In this document: one piece after another, positions 34,811-46,620 of the stretch
Numbering within the stretch: position 1 is the stretch's first letter
How the letters are laid out: each line of letters starts with the position of its first letter
Source of the DNA: Parascedosporium putredinis
Taxonomy: Eukaryota; Ascomycota; Sordariomycetes; Microascales; Microascaceae
Direction of reading: 5' to 3'
Assembly (NCBI GenBank): GCA_949357655.1
Contig: CASHTG010000009.1
Span: forward strand, 496,001 to 560,000
Length of the DNA: 64,000 nt
Position numbers and translations under genes: made by a program
Notes under the pieces: generated by a model
The model's input: the letters and a program-made list of their open reading frames with translations, nothing else
The model's database searches: none
What the model was told of the DNA's origin: nothing

Positions 34811-37800
34811 ATGCTGCGCCTGCGAAGCTGCGTCCTCGCCGGCGGGGGCAGGGCGTCCCTCCTCCGAGCGGCGACGGGTGTCAATAGCCGGTGGGCGTCG
34901 TCCACGCCGCGGCGGTCCGCCCCCGAGGGGTCGGGCGAGGAGAAACCTGGGCAGGCCGCGAAGAACAAGACGAGACGGGGCCCCGCCAAGGGGCGTGGAG
35001 AGGGGACAAGAGAGGGGACCTGGATGAGCTCAAGTCGTCGCTAGCGCAATTGGGCGAGAGCCCGGACGCGACGCTGGGTGAGGCGGAGGAGATTGGTGGC
35101 GAGCACCGGTTCGCGTCCATGGGGGAGGAGGCGGAGGCGGAGGCGGAGGATCTCGGAGGCCTGGGGGAGCGGGAGAGCCTCGAGGACGCGGCGGGGGTGG
35201 TGAGGTCGGTGCTCGAGGGGAGGGACATCTCGGTGGAGTCGCTCAACGGGGTCAAGGTGCCGGAACCGAAGCCGAGAAGGGGCGGAAGCCAAAGTCAGCG
35301 ACAGCGGCGGCGGCGGCGGCCGGGGCGGGGACAACAGGGTCGGGCAAGGACAAGGACGGGGAGAGGAGAAGGAGACCAAGGTCAAGAAGGCCAGGTCGAC
35401 CAAGCCCAAGGAGGACCTGGAGGTGCATACGGTGTCGGCGCCGAGCCTGAAGCTGCAGCCGATACCGCAGGGCCCGCTCAAGGTCCCGCGGCTGTCGTAC
35501 CACCTGGACCGCACGCTGTTCAAGCCGGGCGTGTACCCGCTGCAGGACCCGCGGTCGCGCGTGTACAACTTTGACCCGTACCTGACCACCATCATGCCCA
35601 TTGAAGAGTTCGACTTCACCGCGCTCAAGGCGTTTGTGTCGTCGTCGGAAGATCCGCAGCTCATCCAGCTGGCGGCGAAGCACAACAAAAGTACAGCGGG
35701 TCGACGTCGAGCATGAGCACGATGCTGTCGCACTTCCACTACCTGCTGTCGGCGTGGCGGCCCATCAACCCGGCGCACACGTCCAAGGGCTTCGTGCCGG
35801 AGAGCACCAATTTCACGCGGCTGCTGCGGGCGCCGGCGGCGACTTTCCTGCACTGGAAGAACGGCATCTACGCCATCGACGCGGACAAGCAGTTCGACAC
35901 GGCCAACATCCTCAGCATGCTGGGCAAGTCGATGGAGAAGCTCCTGACGCTGCCCAAGGAGGAGTACGAAATGTACAGCCGGGCCAAGTCGGACCAGCTG
36001 ACGGACGAGCAAAAGAATGCCGAGGAGGCGTTCCACTACACGACGCTGGGGGACTTTATCCTACGGTCGCAGCTAGACGCGCACGACCCGCGGCTGCCCA
36101 ACTCGGGCATGTTCGACATCAAGACGCGGGCGGTGCTCGCCATCCGCATGGACGCGCAAGACTACCAAAAGGGGCTGGGGTACGAGATTCGGTACAAGTA
36201 CGGGCAGTTTGAGTCGTTTGAGCGCGAGTACTTTGACATGATTCGGTCGGCGTTCCTCAAGTACTCGCTGCAGGTGCGCATGGGCCGGATGGACGGCATC
36301 TTTGTGGCGTTCCACAACACGCAGCGCATCTTTGGGTTCCAGTACATACCGCTCGAGGAGATGGACATGGCGCTGCACGGCACGCAGACGGTGCACCTGG
36401 GCGACCAGGAGTTCCGGCTGAGCGTGCACCTGCTCAACGAGCTGCTGAACCGGGCGACGGCCAAGTTCCCCGGCAAGTCGCTGCGCATCCACGTGGAGAC
36501 GCGGCCGACGAACCCGCCGCTGCTCTACTTTTTCGCTAAGCCGGTGACGGACGAGCGCATCAAGGTGGCGCAGTCGATGCGGCGCACCGTCGTGGACAAG
36601 TTCGAGAAGGAGATGATGGGCATCGTGCGCGAGGAGGAGGAGGCGGCGGACGAGCTGATGGAGGAAGAAGAGGAAGAGGAAGGGGATGACGAGCATGGAC
36701 CGGGGGCGGGTGTGATGGGATACTCGGAGGCGCGGTACTCGGACGGGCTCAGCCTGGCGGTGTGGATGGAGATGAACCAAAAGGCCGAGGAGGCGGTCAA
36801 GAGCGACGAGCTGGGTGTCGGGTACGTGCGCAGGAACATCGAAGAGGCGCTGGAGCAGAGCGGTTTGGTGGAGGGCAAGACGCCCGAGGAGGTGCGGGCG
36901 TACGTCGACACGCTGCTCGAGACGCTGACGGAGGATGCTGTCGGGGAGGAGGCGGGTCTGGTGGAAGAGCATGGTGAGGTGGACGCGTACGAGGAGCTTG
37001 TGATTGAAGATCAAGAGCCGGCGTCTGCATCGCCATCGTCGTCGTCGTCGTCGGCGGCGGCGGCGCGCGCGGCGGGCTCTGGCACGGCCGAGGCCAACGT
37101 CGAGGGCGGGGAAGCGCGGGACACGGCGCTCTCCTCTGGAGGAGAAGGAGAAGAAGAAGGGAGCATAGAGAGCACCGTGGATGGGGACTTTGAGAGCAAC
37201 TCGACGCTCAAGGACCTGATTTTGAGGCTCGCGGAGCAGGTCGACGACCGGCCGACGCTCACCCCGGAGGAGGAGTCGATGCTGGAGGAGCAGCAGCCGA
37301 TGCCGAAGCCGTCCAAGCTGCAAAAGTTTGAGCGGGTGCTCTCGGAGCTTCTGGCTGATTCGAGCGAGTCTGGCGCCACGTCGACTTCTTCCGCTGAAGG
37401 TTCTACGGGTGCTTCTACGACTATTGACGATGCTACGACCGCGACTTCTACCGCCGAGGGTGTTGGTTCCGATGCTGCCTCCTCGTCGCCATCCTCGCCC
37501 TCGTCTTCTACCTCATCTTCTTCTCCTTCTTCTTCTTCGTCGTCAACTTCGTCCTCAACATCCTCACCCGGATCCACGGCCGAGTCGGGCGAGTTTGAAG
37601 AGTTCGACGTGGAGGACAACGACGAGCTCCTGGGCATGATCCTAACGGTGCGCAACAAGGTGGACGGACAGTACGTCACACGGCCGACGTTTGAGAGCCC
37701 CGCGCACCGGTGGTCGGTAGAGTACTCGATCCAGACGATGAACGCGCAGCGGGCGCAGACGCTGTACCGGCACGTCAAGGAGCGGCGGCGGCGGGTCCTG

Positions 37801-38024
37801 AGCGCGGACACGGACCGCGACAGGCAGTGGCACGTCATGTACGGCAGGGCGCTGCCGCGGCTGAGCAGGGCCGGGTCGCGGTTCCGCAACCGGCTGGACA
37901 AGGAGACCAAGGGAAAGCCGGTGCACGTGGTGGATAGCGATGAGCCGCTGCCGTGGAAGACGGTGTTTGGGGCCGCGGGGGGAATGCGAAGAAGAAGAAG
38001 GAGCGTGGGGAGGAGGGGTCGTAA
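34811..38024 (+). CDS. Mitochondrial Pet127-like RNA processing/stability factor
   Basis: Pet127 is a mitochondrial protein that in yeast is needed for 5' trimming and turnover of mitochondrial RNAs. It appears to be a single exon of about 1072 aa. It starts with a basic, acid-free presequence (MLRLRSCVLAGGGRASLLRA). The conserved core (about residues 210-600) includes YHLDRTLFKPGVYPLQDPRS, YNFDPYL, SHFHYLLSAWRPIN, HWKNGIYAIDADKQFDTANI and VLAIRMDAQDYQKGLGYEIR. After it come acidic and Ser/Thr/Pro-rich low-complexity segments (Glu-rich near 36640-36700, Ser-rich near 37040-37070 and 37490-37575), then a short conserved stretch (FESPAHRWSVEYSI). Five frame breaks: 35014-35017, 35279-35282, 35358-35361, 35687-35690, 37977-37982, each cured by one added base. 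With the last one corrected the protein ends KKKKERGEEGS at 38024; uncorrected, the frame runs on to 38076. Confidence 0.92.
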
Positions 38025-38871
38025 AAAAAAAGGGAGCATTGAGAAAGGTTGTAAGACTATTTGTTTCTGCATTTAGATGATGCTTGGTTTTGTCCAGTAT
38101 ATTACAATACAATAGATGGCTGACGGGCCTTTGGGCCTTTTGGAAAGGGGGAGGCGAGGCACACGCTGGTGGGTTGGGATGGGATATCCACACACATTCG
38201 AGACCGGTGTTGCGAATCTTTCAAAGGGCAACAATGTACACTAAAACACTACACCTCCTTCAATTTTTTTAATCTATTTCTTCAATCTTGAGATAGGGAA
38301 TGACAGATTATACTTGTACAAGCTTCTCCTGCACTTCTCGACGAGATCAATAGTGAGCTTAACCTCCCTCGATTCTGATTGGCTAGAAATGCGAGAGCAC
38401 GTTCTCTTTTTTATTGGTCAATAATTGGTTTGGAATACTTTGTACCTCTCCGAGCTCCAACTGCACAAGGTACCTCGCGACCACAGCACGTACCACCGAA
38501 TCCAGGAGTGTGGGACCCTCCAGCGCCGCCGGACAAGGCTGCATCCAACAAGTGTCGCTAACAAACGAGCTTCGTGGCCTCACCTCAGCGAACCTACGGC
38601 ACATCAGCGAAACATTCTCTTGGACCTTGGCCCTTTTCTTTTTCTTGGTGTTTTTCCCCCACCACCACCACACACGCTTCACGAATACACCCGTTCTTTG
38701 TGTTCCTTTTTTTTTTGTTCCTTCAAGATTTCTGTGTGGTGCCGCCGCCTGCTTCTCGTCTCCCGAGCTCGAGACCATCCAAAAGCCCCACGACATCTCT
38801 TGCGATCGACCCGAAACCTCCTACCTCCTACGCTTTTCTCCCCGCATCCCCCAGATCTCCATTCGCCCACC
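38025..38871. other. Intergenic region PET127 to SPC3
   Basis: 0.85 kb between co-oriented genes: 3' region of PET127, then a CT-rich leader (38620-38870) before the SPC3 start. No further gene is seen. Confidence 0.6.
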
Positions 38872-39751
38872 ATGTACAACTCATTAAACCGCCTCCAAAA
38901 CACCTTTAGCTTCTTCACCACCGTCGTCTTCGCCCTCGGCGCCTTCATCGCGCTCTCCGATCTTCTCGCGCCCAGGACGCCCTCGGCGACCGTCAAGCTC
39001 GACAACGTCTCAGTGTTTGTCTTCCCCGCCCCCTCGTAGCAAAGAGAAGAAGGGGAAAAAACTAACACGTATACCGTCCTTTTTCTTTTTCTAGAACCAA
39101 AGGCCGCGTCCACTACTACTCTTCCAAAAGGAAGAGTACGCCTCCATCAAGTTCTCCCTCGACGCCGACCTCTCCTCCCTCTTCACATGGAACACTAAGC
39201 AGCTCTTCGTCTACGTCACCGCCGAGTGGCCCGACCTCTCTGCCGGCGCCGGCGCCAACGCCACCAACTCCGCCGTCATCTGGGACTCCATCATCACTAG
39301 CCCCAGCTCCGACCACCTTGCCAATGTCGGGCCCGCCACCATGAAGAAGCTCAAGAAGAGCGCTGCGGGCAAGAGCATCGATCCTAGCCGGTATCTCTCT
39401 CCCCCTTCTCCCCTCTCTTCCCTGTCCTTCTTTCTCTCGTCTTGCAATGAACAGACGACTGCAAAGCAAGCGCACAAAAGACAAAGACAAGAAACAATGC
39501 TAACCCATGCCTCTTTTCTCTTCTTCTAGCGGCATCCTCAAGCTCCGCAACCAGCGTCCCAAGTACCAAATCACCCACCCTCCGGAAAGGTCGCCCAGCT
39601 CGAAAACGTCAAGCTCCGCCTCCACTACAACGTCCAGCCCTGGGTCGGCGCTCTCACCTGGAACCAGGAGCGCGTCTACGGCAAGTGGGAAGCCCTCAAG
39701 GGCGGCGTGAGCAAGGCTTTCAAATTCCCCTCTATCAAGAGCAAGCAGTAA
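38872..39751 (+). CDS. SPC3: Signal peptidase complex subunit 3 (SPC22/23 type)
   Basis: Subunit of the ER-membrane signal peptidase complex that removes signal peptides from secretory proteins. Exons: 38872-39014, 39095-39390, 39530-39751; 220 aa. One N-terminal membrane helix (about residues 12-35, TFSFFTTVVFALGAFIALSD) is followed by a lumenal domain with GRVHYYSSKKEEYASIKFSL, DLSSLFTWNTKQLFVYVTAE and LHYNVQPWVGALTW. Intron 1 is best placed with donor GTTTGT at 39015 and branch ACTAAC, giving NVSV-TKGRVHYY. Two frame breaks: the AAAA at 39126-39129 and the CCC at 39578-39580, each needing one more base. Confidence 0.94.
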
Positions 39752-40673
39752 ATGGGGTAAGGAAGGCTTTATCTAAAAAGAATGAAACAAGAAAAAAGAC
39801 AAGAAAAAAATGAAAGGGAGAGGGAGGAAACAAGACCTCGCCTGGTGGCCAGGCTTTTCCCCACCTAAAGGGTTTCCAGATGTTGGGCCACGGAAAGCTC
39901 AGGCGCGGGGTTGTCTTGCCTAGATGGGGGAGGGGACCGGCTTTTTAGGCTTCCAAGCATTCTAGAGAGTCCCAGACTTCGGTTTTAACAGATTGGGCTT
40001 GTTGGACATGTTATATTGCGGCGCATTCTCGGATACTTATACATCAACTATTCTTTTTCTCCGTTTCCACCTGCTTTTTGCTCCTGCAGAGTCTGCATAC
40101 ACCCCCAACTTCTCATAAAGGGCTGCACGCCGATTTGGATATTATGATGAAGTGAAGCACACTTGAACATATCACCTTGTCCCCTGCCTTTCTAAAATAA
40201 GCACACATTAATGTAGAAACATTCATAAGTCATGGAGCCAGGATCTGTGGAAGGCAAAGAAGAAGAAAAATGATATTCATGCCCTAGCCGTTCGCCCCAA
40301 TTCTTTTCTTTTCTCTATTCCTTCATGAGCCAAAAGATGGAAACAAGCTGCTTGGTTTCCTGTTTTCCATGCAGGAAGACTGGGTTTACATGGCTTGGAA
40401 ACCCTGTACATGTACACATTGAATGCCTAGCTCCAATTCCAAGTCTAATCCACAAGTAGATAAAGAAGAACAAGAAAAAGACAAAGACATCCTTTTCCAT
40501 TGAACAACCCCGACTGAGAAGCGCCAAGCTGGAAGAAAAGATGATCGAGGGGTCATGGAGCCGAGGCGTAGAAACAAAAAAAAGCCACAAACAGAAAAGA
40601 GCAACGACGGTTGTGAGCGGGGGTTTGCGGTCTGCAAGGTCAAAGATGCGCGAGGTATCTCCCTCCGCGATGT
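39752..40673. other. Region between convergent SPC3 and XRN1 3' ends
   Basis: 0.9 kb containing both 3' untranslated regions; A-rich just after the SPC3 stop. I see no gene. Confidence 0.6.
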
Positions 40674-43600
40674 TCATCTAAGACGGCGGGGCGGCGGGGA
40701 TCCGTTGGGCGCTCCACCGCGACCGCGGTTGCCACCTCCTCGGCCTCGGGGCGCACCTCGCCCACGCCCGCCCCTACCTCTCCCACGACCGCTATTGGAG
40801 GAATCTAGGCTTTGCGGTGGGGGAACCGCGCTGTACTGGCCTTGGCCTTGGCCCTGGCTCTGCTGCTGCGTCTGCGCAGGCGCGGAGGACTCGACACCAG
40901 AGGTGGGGCCGGCGTGGCCACCACGTCCCCGTCCCCGGCCGCCCCTACCGTTGCTGGTAGGGCCAGGCCCTTGGTCACCGTGGCGGGCCCCGGCATTGGG
41001 GTGAGGACGATGGGCGAGGTTGGCCACCACACCAGGTTGCCCTCCGCGGTTTCCGCGTCCTTGTCCATTTCCTCTCCCCGTCCATTGACAGCTCCGCTCC
41101 AGCCTCCCCGGAGAGCCGGAGGGGGGCGCGTCCCTGTACTGGGGCATACCCGTTGTGTCATACGAACTAGTGGTCAAGGTGGAGACGGGCCTAACTGGAT
41201 TCCTTCCGAGGGCCGCCTTTGATCCTGCCACTACCTGCTTATTCGTTGTGTTGAGCACTGTGGACGCCGGCACCGTTTGGCCTCGGAACGGTGGGGTCCG
41301 GTCGCCAAGCGTGTTTCCACTCATAAACGCCTGATCCCAAACCACATCGAGGAGCAATGCCGTGGCGGTACGCGAGATACCCACCACCGTGCCGCGAACG
41401 CTAAGAGGGACCTTGCCAGCAGCCGAAACATACGTGACGCGGTCGCCAAGGGTAAACGCCTGGTTGCCCAGGAGGAGCTCCGTGTCAGAAGGCTTGAGAA
41501 TGGCGGATCGAGGGACCCCTTCATCGTCTTGCCGGCTGGCTCATTGTTGAGGAGCAACGCCTTCTCTCCAGCCTCCGCAAGCTTCATCACGACATCTGAG
41601 TCGAGCTGCTCCGCCTCCAAAGGCACACGTTCGAGCTTGTTAATTCCCTGCTGCTTCAACCAGGCGCCAATTTCCTTGATCCGGGCTCCTGCGACCTTTG
41701 GGTCTGGCCAAAGATCCGTGTCTGCCACGTCGCTCTTCACGGCAACCTTGTGCATGGCGGCGAAAAAGTCGGGGAACGTGACCATGAAGCTCGCAATCAG
41801 CTGGATGGCCGTGCTGCTAAACTCCCAACCGGACTGGGACTTTTGCGAGTATCCCAGCACCTTTTGGCCCTTGGCGGCGAATTTGAGGTTTAGACCTAGG
41901 TTGACTCTCAAACCTCCCACGGCATTGACTTGGTAGGACGACGTAATCTTGCTGAGCACCAAAGCGTCGATTCCTAGCTTCTTGGCCACCGCAAACGATG
42001 GAACGTAGCGGTTGTTGCGGAGCGCGTCGTGAATGATGGTCTTGGAGAAGTCGGGCTCCTTATGTTTCAAAACGGAAAGCTTGATTTCCGCCTTGTTGTT
42101 CGAGTGGCCCGTGACAATGAGGGGCCTGCCGTAGTTGAAGTCGCCGAGGAAGAAGGCCTGCGTGTTCACTGGGTACTCCTCCTCGATGGGAACGGCCGCT
42201 TTCTCGATGAAGCGCTCATCCTCGTTCACAACCTCATCAACGACGGTTTGCGCAGCATAGGTGCTACGCAGACTGGGGTTCTCGCCATATTCTTTGATGA
42301 GCGCCCCGGCTTCCGTCTTCGTGAGGCCCTTGAGCATGTGCACGTGGATGAGGGCCTCCACGGTGCCAATGGTGATGCCAAGCCGACGAGCGTGCCAGTT
42401 TTCAATATAGTTGGCCTCTTTGGGGAAATCGTTCAGCTCCTTGCCGGTCAAGGGCGTTTGGGAGAGTCGTCCGTTGCCATCAAGCTCATAGTTGAAATGG
42501 GAGTCAGACACCTTGATGACTTTGGCCTCCTGGAGGAAAGGATAGCCAACAAAGCATCGCTGCCCGAGCTTCTTGATGGCCTGTTCCGGCTGCGACCTAG
42601 CATCTGAGTCGGTGAGGGTGACAATCATGCTGGGGTTTCGGCTCTCCGACTGGAAGACATTGACGCCGTAGCCCTCGACGAGGACACCCTCGTACGGAAG
42701 GGTGTGGAGCGTTGGGAATCCTGCAAGCGCCTCGACGTTTAGCTTGGCACCTTTAACAAGTCCGACCTTGTACTCTAGGCCTTGGGTATCGGGAAGCTCA
42801 AAGATGTTTTCGACGCAATGGCAGTTGGGCAAATCGGGAAAGACGCCCACAAGGGATGACGGGTAGACAAAGTCAACGTCTGCCGAGTACGTGAACTTGA
42901 GGGAGACACCAAACTGGTTTCTCGCGTCTTCATCGGCAGACAGAAGCTTGTTTTTGGGCCCCATGGCGCTCAGCAGCCTCTTTTCATCAATGAAGGGAAT
43001 TTTCACAACGGCTTCCCAATCCATCTTCTTGCCGTTCATGTCCAACTCGAAATCTCGCGGGTAAAAGTCATAGATGGGCGACTTGGGGTCAGTCATCAGC
43101 TCCCAATAGACGGTAGGGACGATGCTCTTGCTGCGATCGGGAAGCACACCCATGAGCTGCTCGTAGGGCCTGAAAGGCTCGCCCTTCTTGAAGTTTAGGT
43201 CGGCACCGAGACCCTTGACGACATCTATAAAAGCACAATGAGTAAGTTTATGGGGGAGAGGAGGATGGGAGGAACCACCGCAAGGTTAAGAATAGATTTC
43301 AGCTTACCTGACATGAGGGGAGAGTAGTGGTAGGCGTAGAACCAAGGCCACGAGGCGATTCCACGATAGTAGTAGTACAGCACCCACTGTAACCCCTGAA
43401 CGTAGTTTTCGCACAGCTTAATGAGCTCGGCGTCGTAGGACTCCAAAGGCCACTCGAACTTTTGAAGATAGTACTTGGACTTCCAGCCCTGATACTTCTC
43501 CTGATAGACCTTGTCATAGCCAGCCTGAGCTTGCTCCGACGAGATATCCACAACCAATGCCCGGTCGTACTGCTTGACTACACGGAAGACGGCCATATTC

Positions 43601-45272
43601 GCTTCCTCATCGTCGTCATCGTCGTCATCGTCCTCCTGGCCCTGCGCACCCTCCGGCTTAGGAGGGAACTGCATCACAAGGTTTCGGTTTCCGTTTTCGT
43701 CCTCCTCAGTAGACCAGGGCAGTCGCAACGTGTCAGCCAACGTCTTGACAAACTCGCGGTCCTCGGCCTTGAGGCCCGGGCCAAAATTCAGTGGCTTCGA
43801 GTCTCGGTTGGTGATAAAGGGCTTGATCTTCTTCTTCCAAAGATCTCGTTGGACCGACGTGAGGACGAGCTGGCCTTTGGGCGTCTTTTTAACCGAACCA
43901 AGATGGCCCAGGTTGTCGTCGATCTGCTTCGACTGGAACCATTTCTCGTTTGCCACGTCTCCCTCAAAGTGGTCAAACTCGACCTGCGACAGATTGTTCA
44001 AGAGCAACTCGAGACGCTTCAGGTTGATAACACCGAGCTCGTTGATGTAGCCTTCGCACTGAGGCAGAACCTTTTTGTATATCCGGAACATATAGGCAAG
44101 AGCGCCTTCGTTAATATGGAGCCAGGGGAGATTGGGCAGGAAATCGTTTCCGACAAAGAAGGCCATGAGGATGAAGTCGTCGATGACGCGCTCGAGGTCA
44201 AGGGAACCCAAGGGTCCCGGGTGCCTTGAGATCCTGAAACTCTAGCTCCAGGTACTCTCTGACAATGCAGAGGTGGAGCAGATAGAAATTTTGGTGCTCC
44301 AGCTCCTTGGACTTGGATTTGGAAGCGCGTCCAAAGGTGACCTCTTCTCGAAGGAGACAAAAATGCGGGTCGTGGCTAAGCAGACCCAACATGATGAGAT
44401 CCGCGTCCAATCCGTATAAGCAATGACGAATATCGGGGCTGTAATCGTGTTGAGCTTTTGCGTTCCTGATGTATTCCATAATCTTGTGCTCTCCTTCACC
44501 AGGCACTTCATGACCCGACAGGACAACCTCGCAGCCCTGCCAGTCCGAGTCTTCTGAGACCTTTTTGGCGATGAAGTATCTCAGCTGCTGGGTCAGCTTC
44601 GCCATAAACTCGGTTCCTATACTCTTTGTTAGAGAGGCCCTCGTCAACGAGAGGAGGGGATCATGAGGAGTGGGGAGAGGGAACCATACCTGGAGTGATA
44701 CAGTTGCTGTCGAAAGGGGGCTCCTTAGGGAGCTCGACGCCTTCGGCAATGGCCTTGTCACGGGCCTTTTCATTGTCAAGCGCAGTCCTGAATCGGCGAG
44801 CGCGCTGCTGGTTCATCTTTGCGCGGGGAGCCACGCCATCGATGGCCATGTAAAAGAGTTGCTTGGGCTTGATCTTGCCAAACAGGTGTTCGATGTAGTT
44901 GAAAATACGGATGAACATCTCCTCCTCACTCAGACGGAAAGAGACATCTTCTCCAGCGTCTTTATGGGTACAGTTATGGATGATGCCATTCATATCAAGC
45001 TATTGTTCACCACGAGGTCAGCGACAAGCGCGAGAGGGGAAGAGACGTTCGTCTCAGATGTGTGACGACCGGTGTCGGCCGGACGAGCGCATACGTAAAG
45101 GCAGTCGAATTCGGGGATTCGGTTCTCGGCAATGAGCTGGGAGATTCCTGGATATCGCTCCGATATCCATCGGAAGAATTTGGGGACACTGGAGACAGCT
45201 TTGGGTTAGCAGAGTGCTCAGCGGCAACGGCAGCTAGGGTCTCGGCGCAGTCAGGCGGGAACCATACCCCAT
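40674..45272 (-). CDS. Cytoplasmic 5'-3' exoribonuclease 1 (Xrn1/Kem1)
   Basis: Degrades decapped mRNA 5' to 3' in the cytoplasm and P-bodies. Exons (minus): 45272-45268 (only ATGGG), 45188-45095, 44999-44690, 44616-43308, 43224-40674; about 1423 aa. Catalytic motifs are intact: VPKFFRWISERYP after the start, AIDGVAPRAKMNQQRARRFR, GHEVPGEGEHKIMEYIR (acidic pair near 177/179), YGLDADLIMLGLLSHDPHF and FFVGNDFLPNLP. A run of eight Asp and two Glu sits in the linker between the two conserved regions. The C-terminus is an RGG/Gly-Arg-rich tail, which favours Xrn1 over nuclear Rat1. Frame breaks: 44200-44201 (adding two T restores the expected GFPFDLERV) and 41517-41520 (one base). It is convergent with SPC3 and divergent from HAT2. 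Confidence 0.95.
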
Positions 45273-46620
45273 GGTGGATTACGGCAACAAGAAAACGGGT
45301 ATCTCGAATAGTATGACGAAGAAAGAGATTTCTAGGAAAAGATGTCAGCTGTGGGCCTCTACACCGTTGCGCAGTTCGACACGACGGCGGTGATTGAGGG
45401 ACTGGTAACGAACCTCGGCGCAGGGTATGTGGCGTGTAGGGTAGAGAGCTGAAAAGGAAAAGAAAATAATTCCTCGCAGATCGTAAACAAAAAGAGTCGA
45501 AAAAATCTCTAATTGAAAAGTCCCATCTAGGGTGCAGGAAAAGAAAGCTTCCGGCAGCAGCAAACAAAACAAGTAGATCAAAAAGTAGAAGCGAGTAGAG
45601 ATTACTCTAGTGACAGCTGCAAGCGCATACGTCGGGTTCTTGGAGGAGAATGAGGTAGGGAGCAAACTGAGGATGCGACGCAAAATGCTGCAATAAAAGG
45701 GAAGAGAGGTGATGATGCTTCGTGATCGGGAGGCCGGCGGGGTGAGTCAACCGGGGAGGTACTCGGGAAGGCAAATCGAGGCTTGGATCTTTGGAGATGT
45801 TGGGGGAGGGCGCCGAGCAGCAAGCAGCGTGGGGCAAACGGAAGGTGTGGTCGAGGCAGTGGATTTCCAGGGCAGAAGGTAATGTGGGGTGTGTGGGCGG
45901 GTGTGGGTGCCTGGGCGAGGCCAATGGGTGAGGCCGCTGGGCCTGCCCATGGTTGCTGGGTAGAACGGAGCTCTCTTCTTGCATCACTTATTTGCACTGT
46001 GCCCGCCTCCATTTGTATACTTGCTCCTTCAGCCTAGCCTACGAGGAGAGCTTTTGAGGCGTTGATTCTTTTCCAAAGAGATAGATCTGCCCAGAATTGA
46101 CGGATTAACGGAATCCATTCAATTTAAACATTATGTGCCGAGGCGGTCATCGATTGATTGAATCCTCTTGTGAATTTGGTCTCCCCTAAAATTACCCCTC
46201 CCCTCAAGCCGCAAAAACCCAAAGCCCCAAAGAGGGAAAAGCGCAGGGGATTTCGACATGTCGTTCCTCCGCGAGGCTTCGAGGCCTCTGGGCGTCTGGG
46301 CTTCTGGGCTTCTGGGCTTCTGGTACCCCACTAGAACAGAGCTGGTTGGCCAGCCTGACTAAGCCTGTGGCTCAAGTCTTGAGGCGCTCCTTCCACTTAA
46401 CGCGTCTCGAGGAAGCTCCCACACAAACCGACCGCGACTGGCCAAAGCGCATTTGCCAACCTCCATCCATTGAATTGAAGCTATTTTCATTCTTCCTCAC
46501 CCCTCCTCCCACACCCAAACGCACACGCGAGACCTGCATTTTCGCAATTCTCCACCACATCTCGCCAATCCTGCTTGACGCAGTTTTCTCCTTGGCCTCC
46601 CTCCCTTAAAGTCGCCCATT
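45273..46620. other. Divergent upstream region of XRN1 and HAT2
   Basis: 1.35 kb between the two start codons. Includes an 8-bp tandem repeat (46286-46323) and a CT-rich leader before HAT2. No further gene is seen. Confidence 0.6.
46286..46323. repeat. 8-bp tandem repeat, CTTCTGGG unit
   Basis: About four and a half units; the first two are degenerate (CCTCTGGG, CGTCTGGG). Upstream of HAT2. Confidence 0.85.

Noticed and set aside
35041..38072. Long minus-strand open frames (331, 416 and 353 codons) opposite PET127
   Set aside because: They mirror the GC-rich third positions of the Pet127 coding strand, are full of Arg/Leu/His repeats and show no domain. They are antisense shadows.
41277..44229. 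Plus-strand open frames of 190-255 codons opposite XRN1
   Set aside because: These are the antisense of a conserved nuclease and contain no recognisable motifs.
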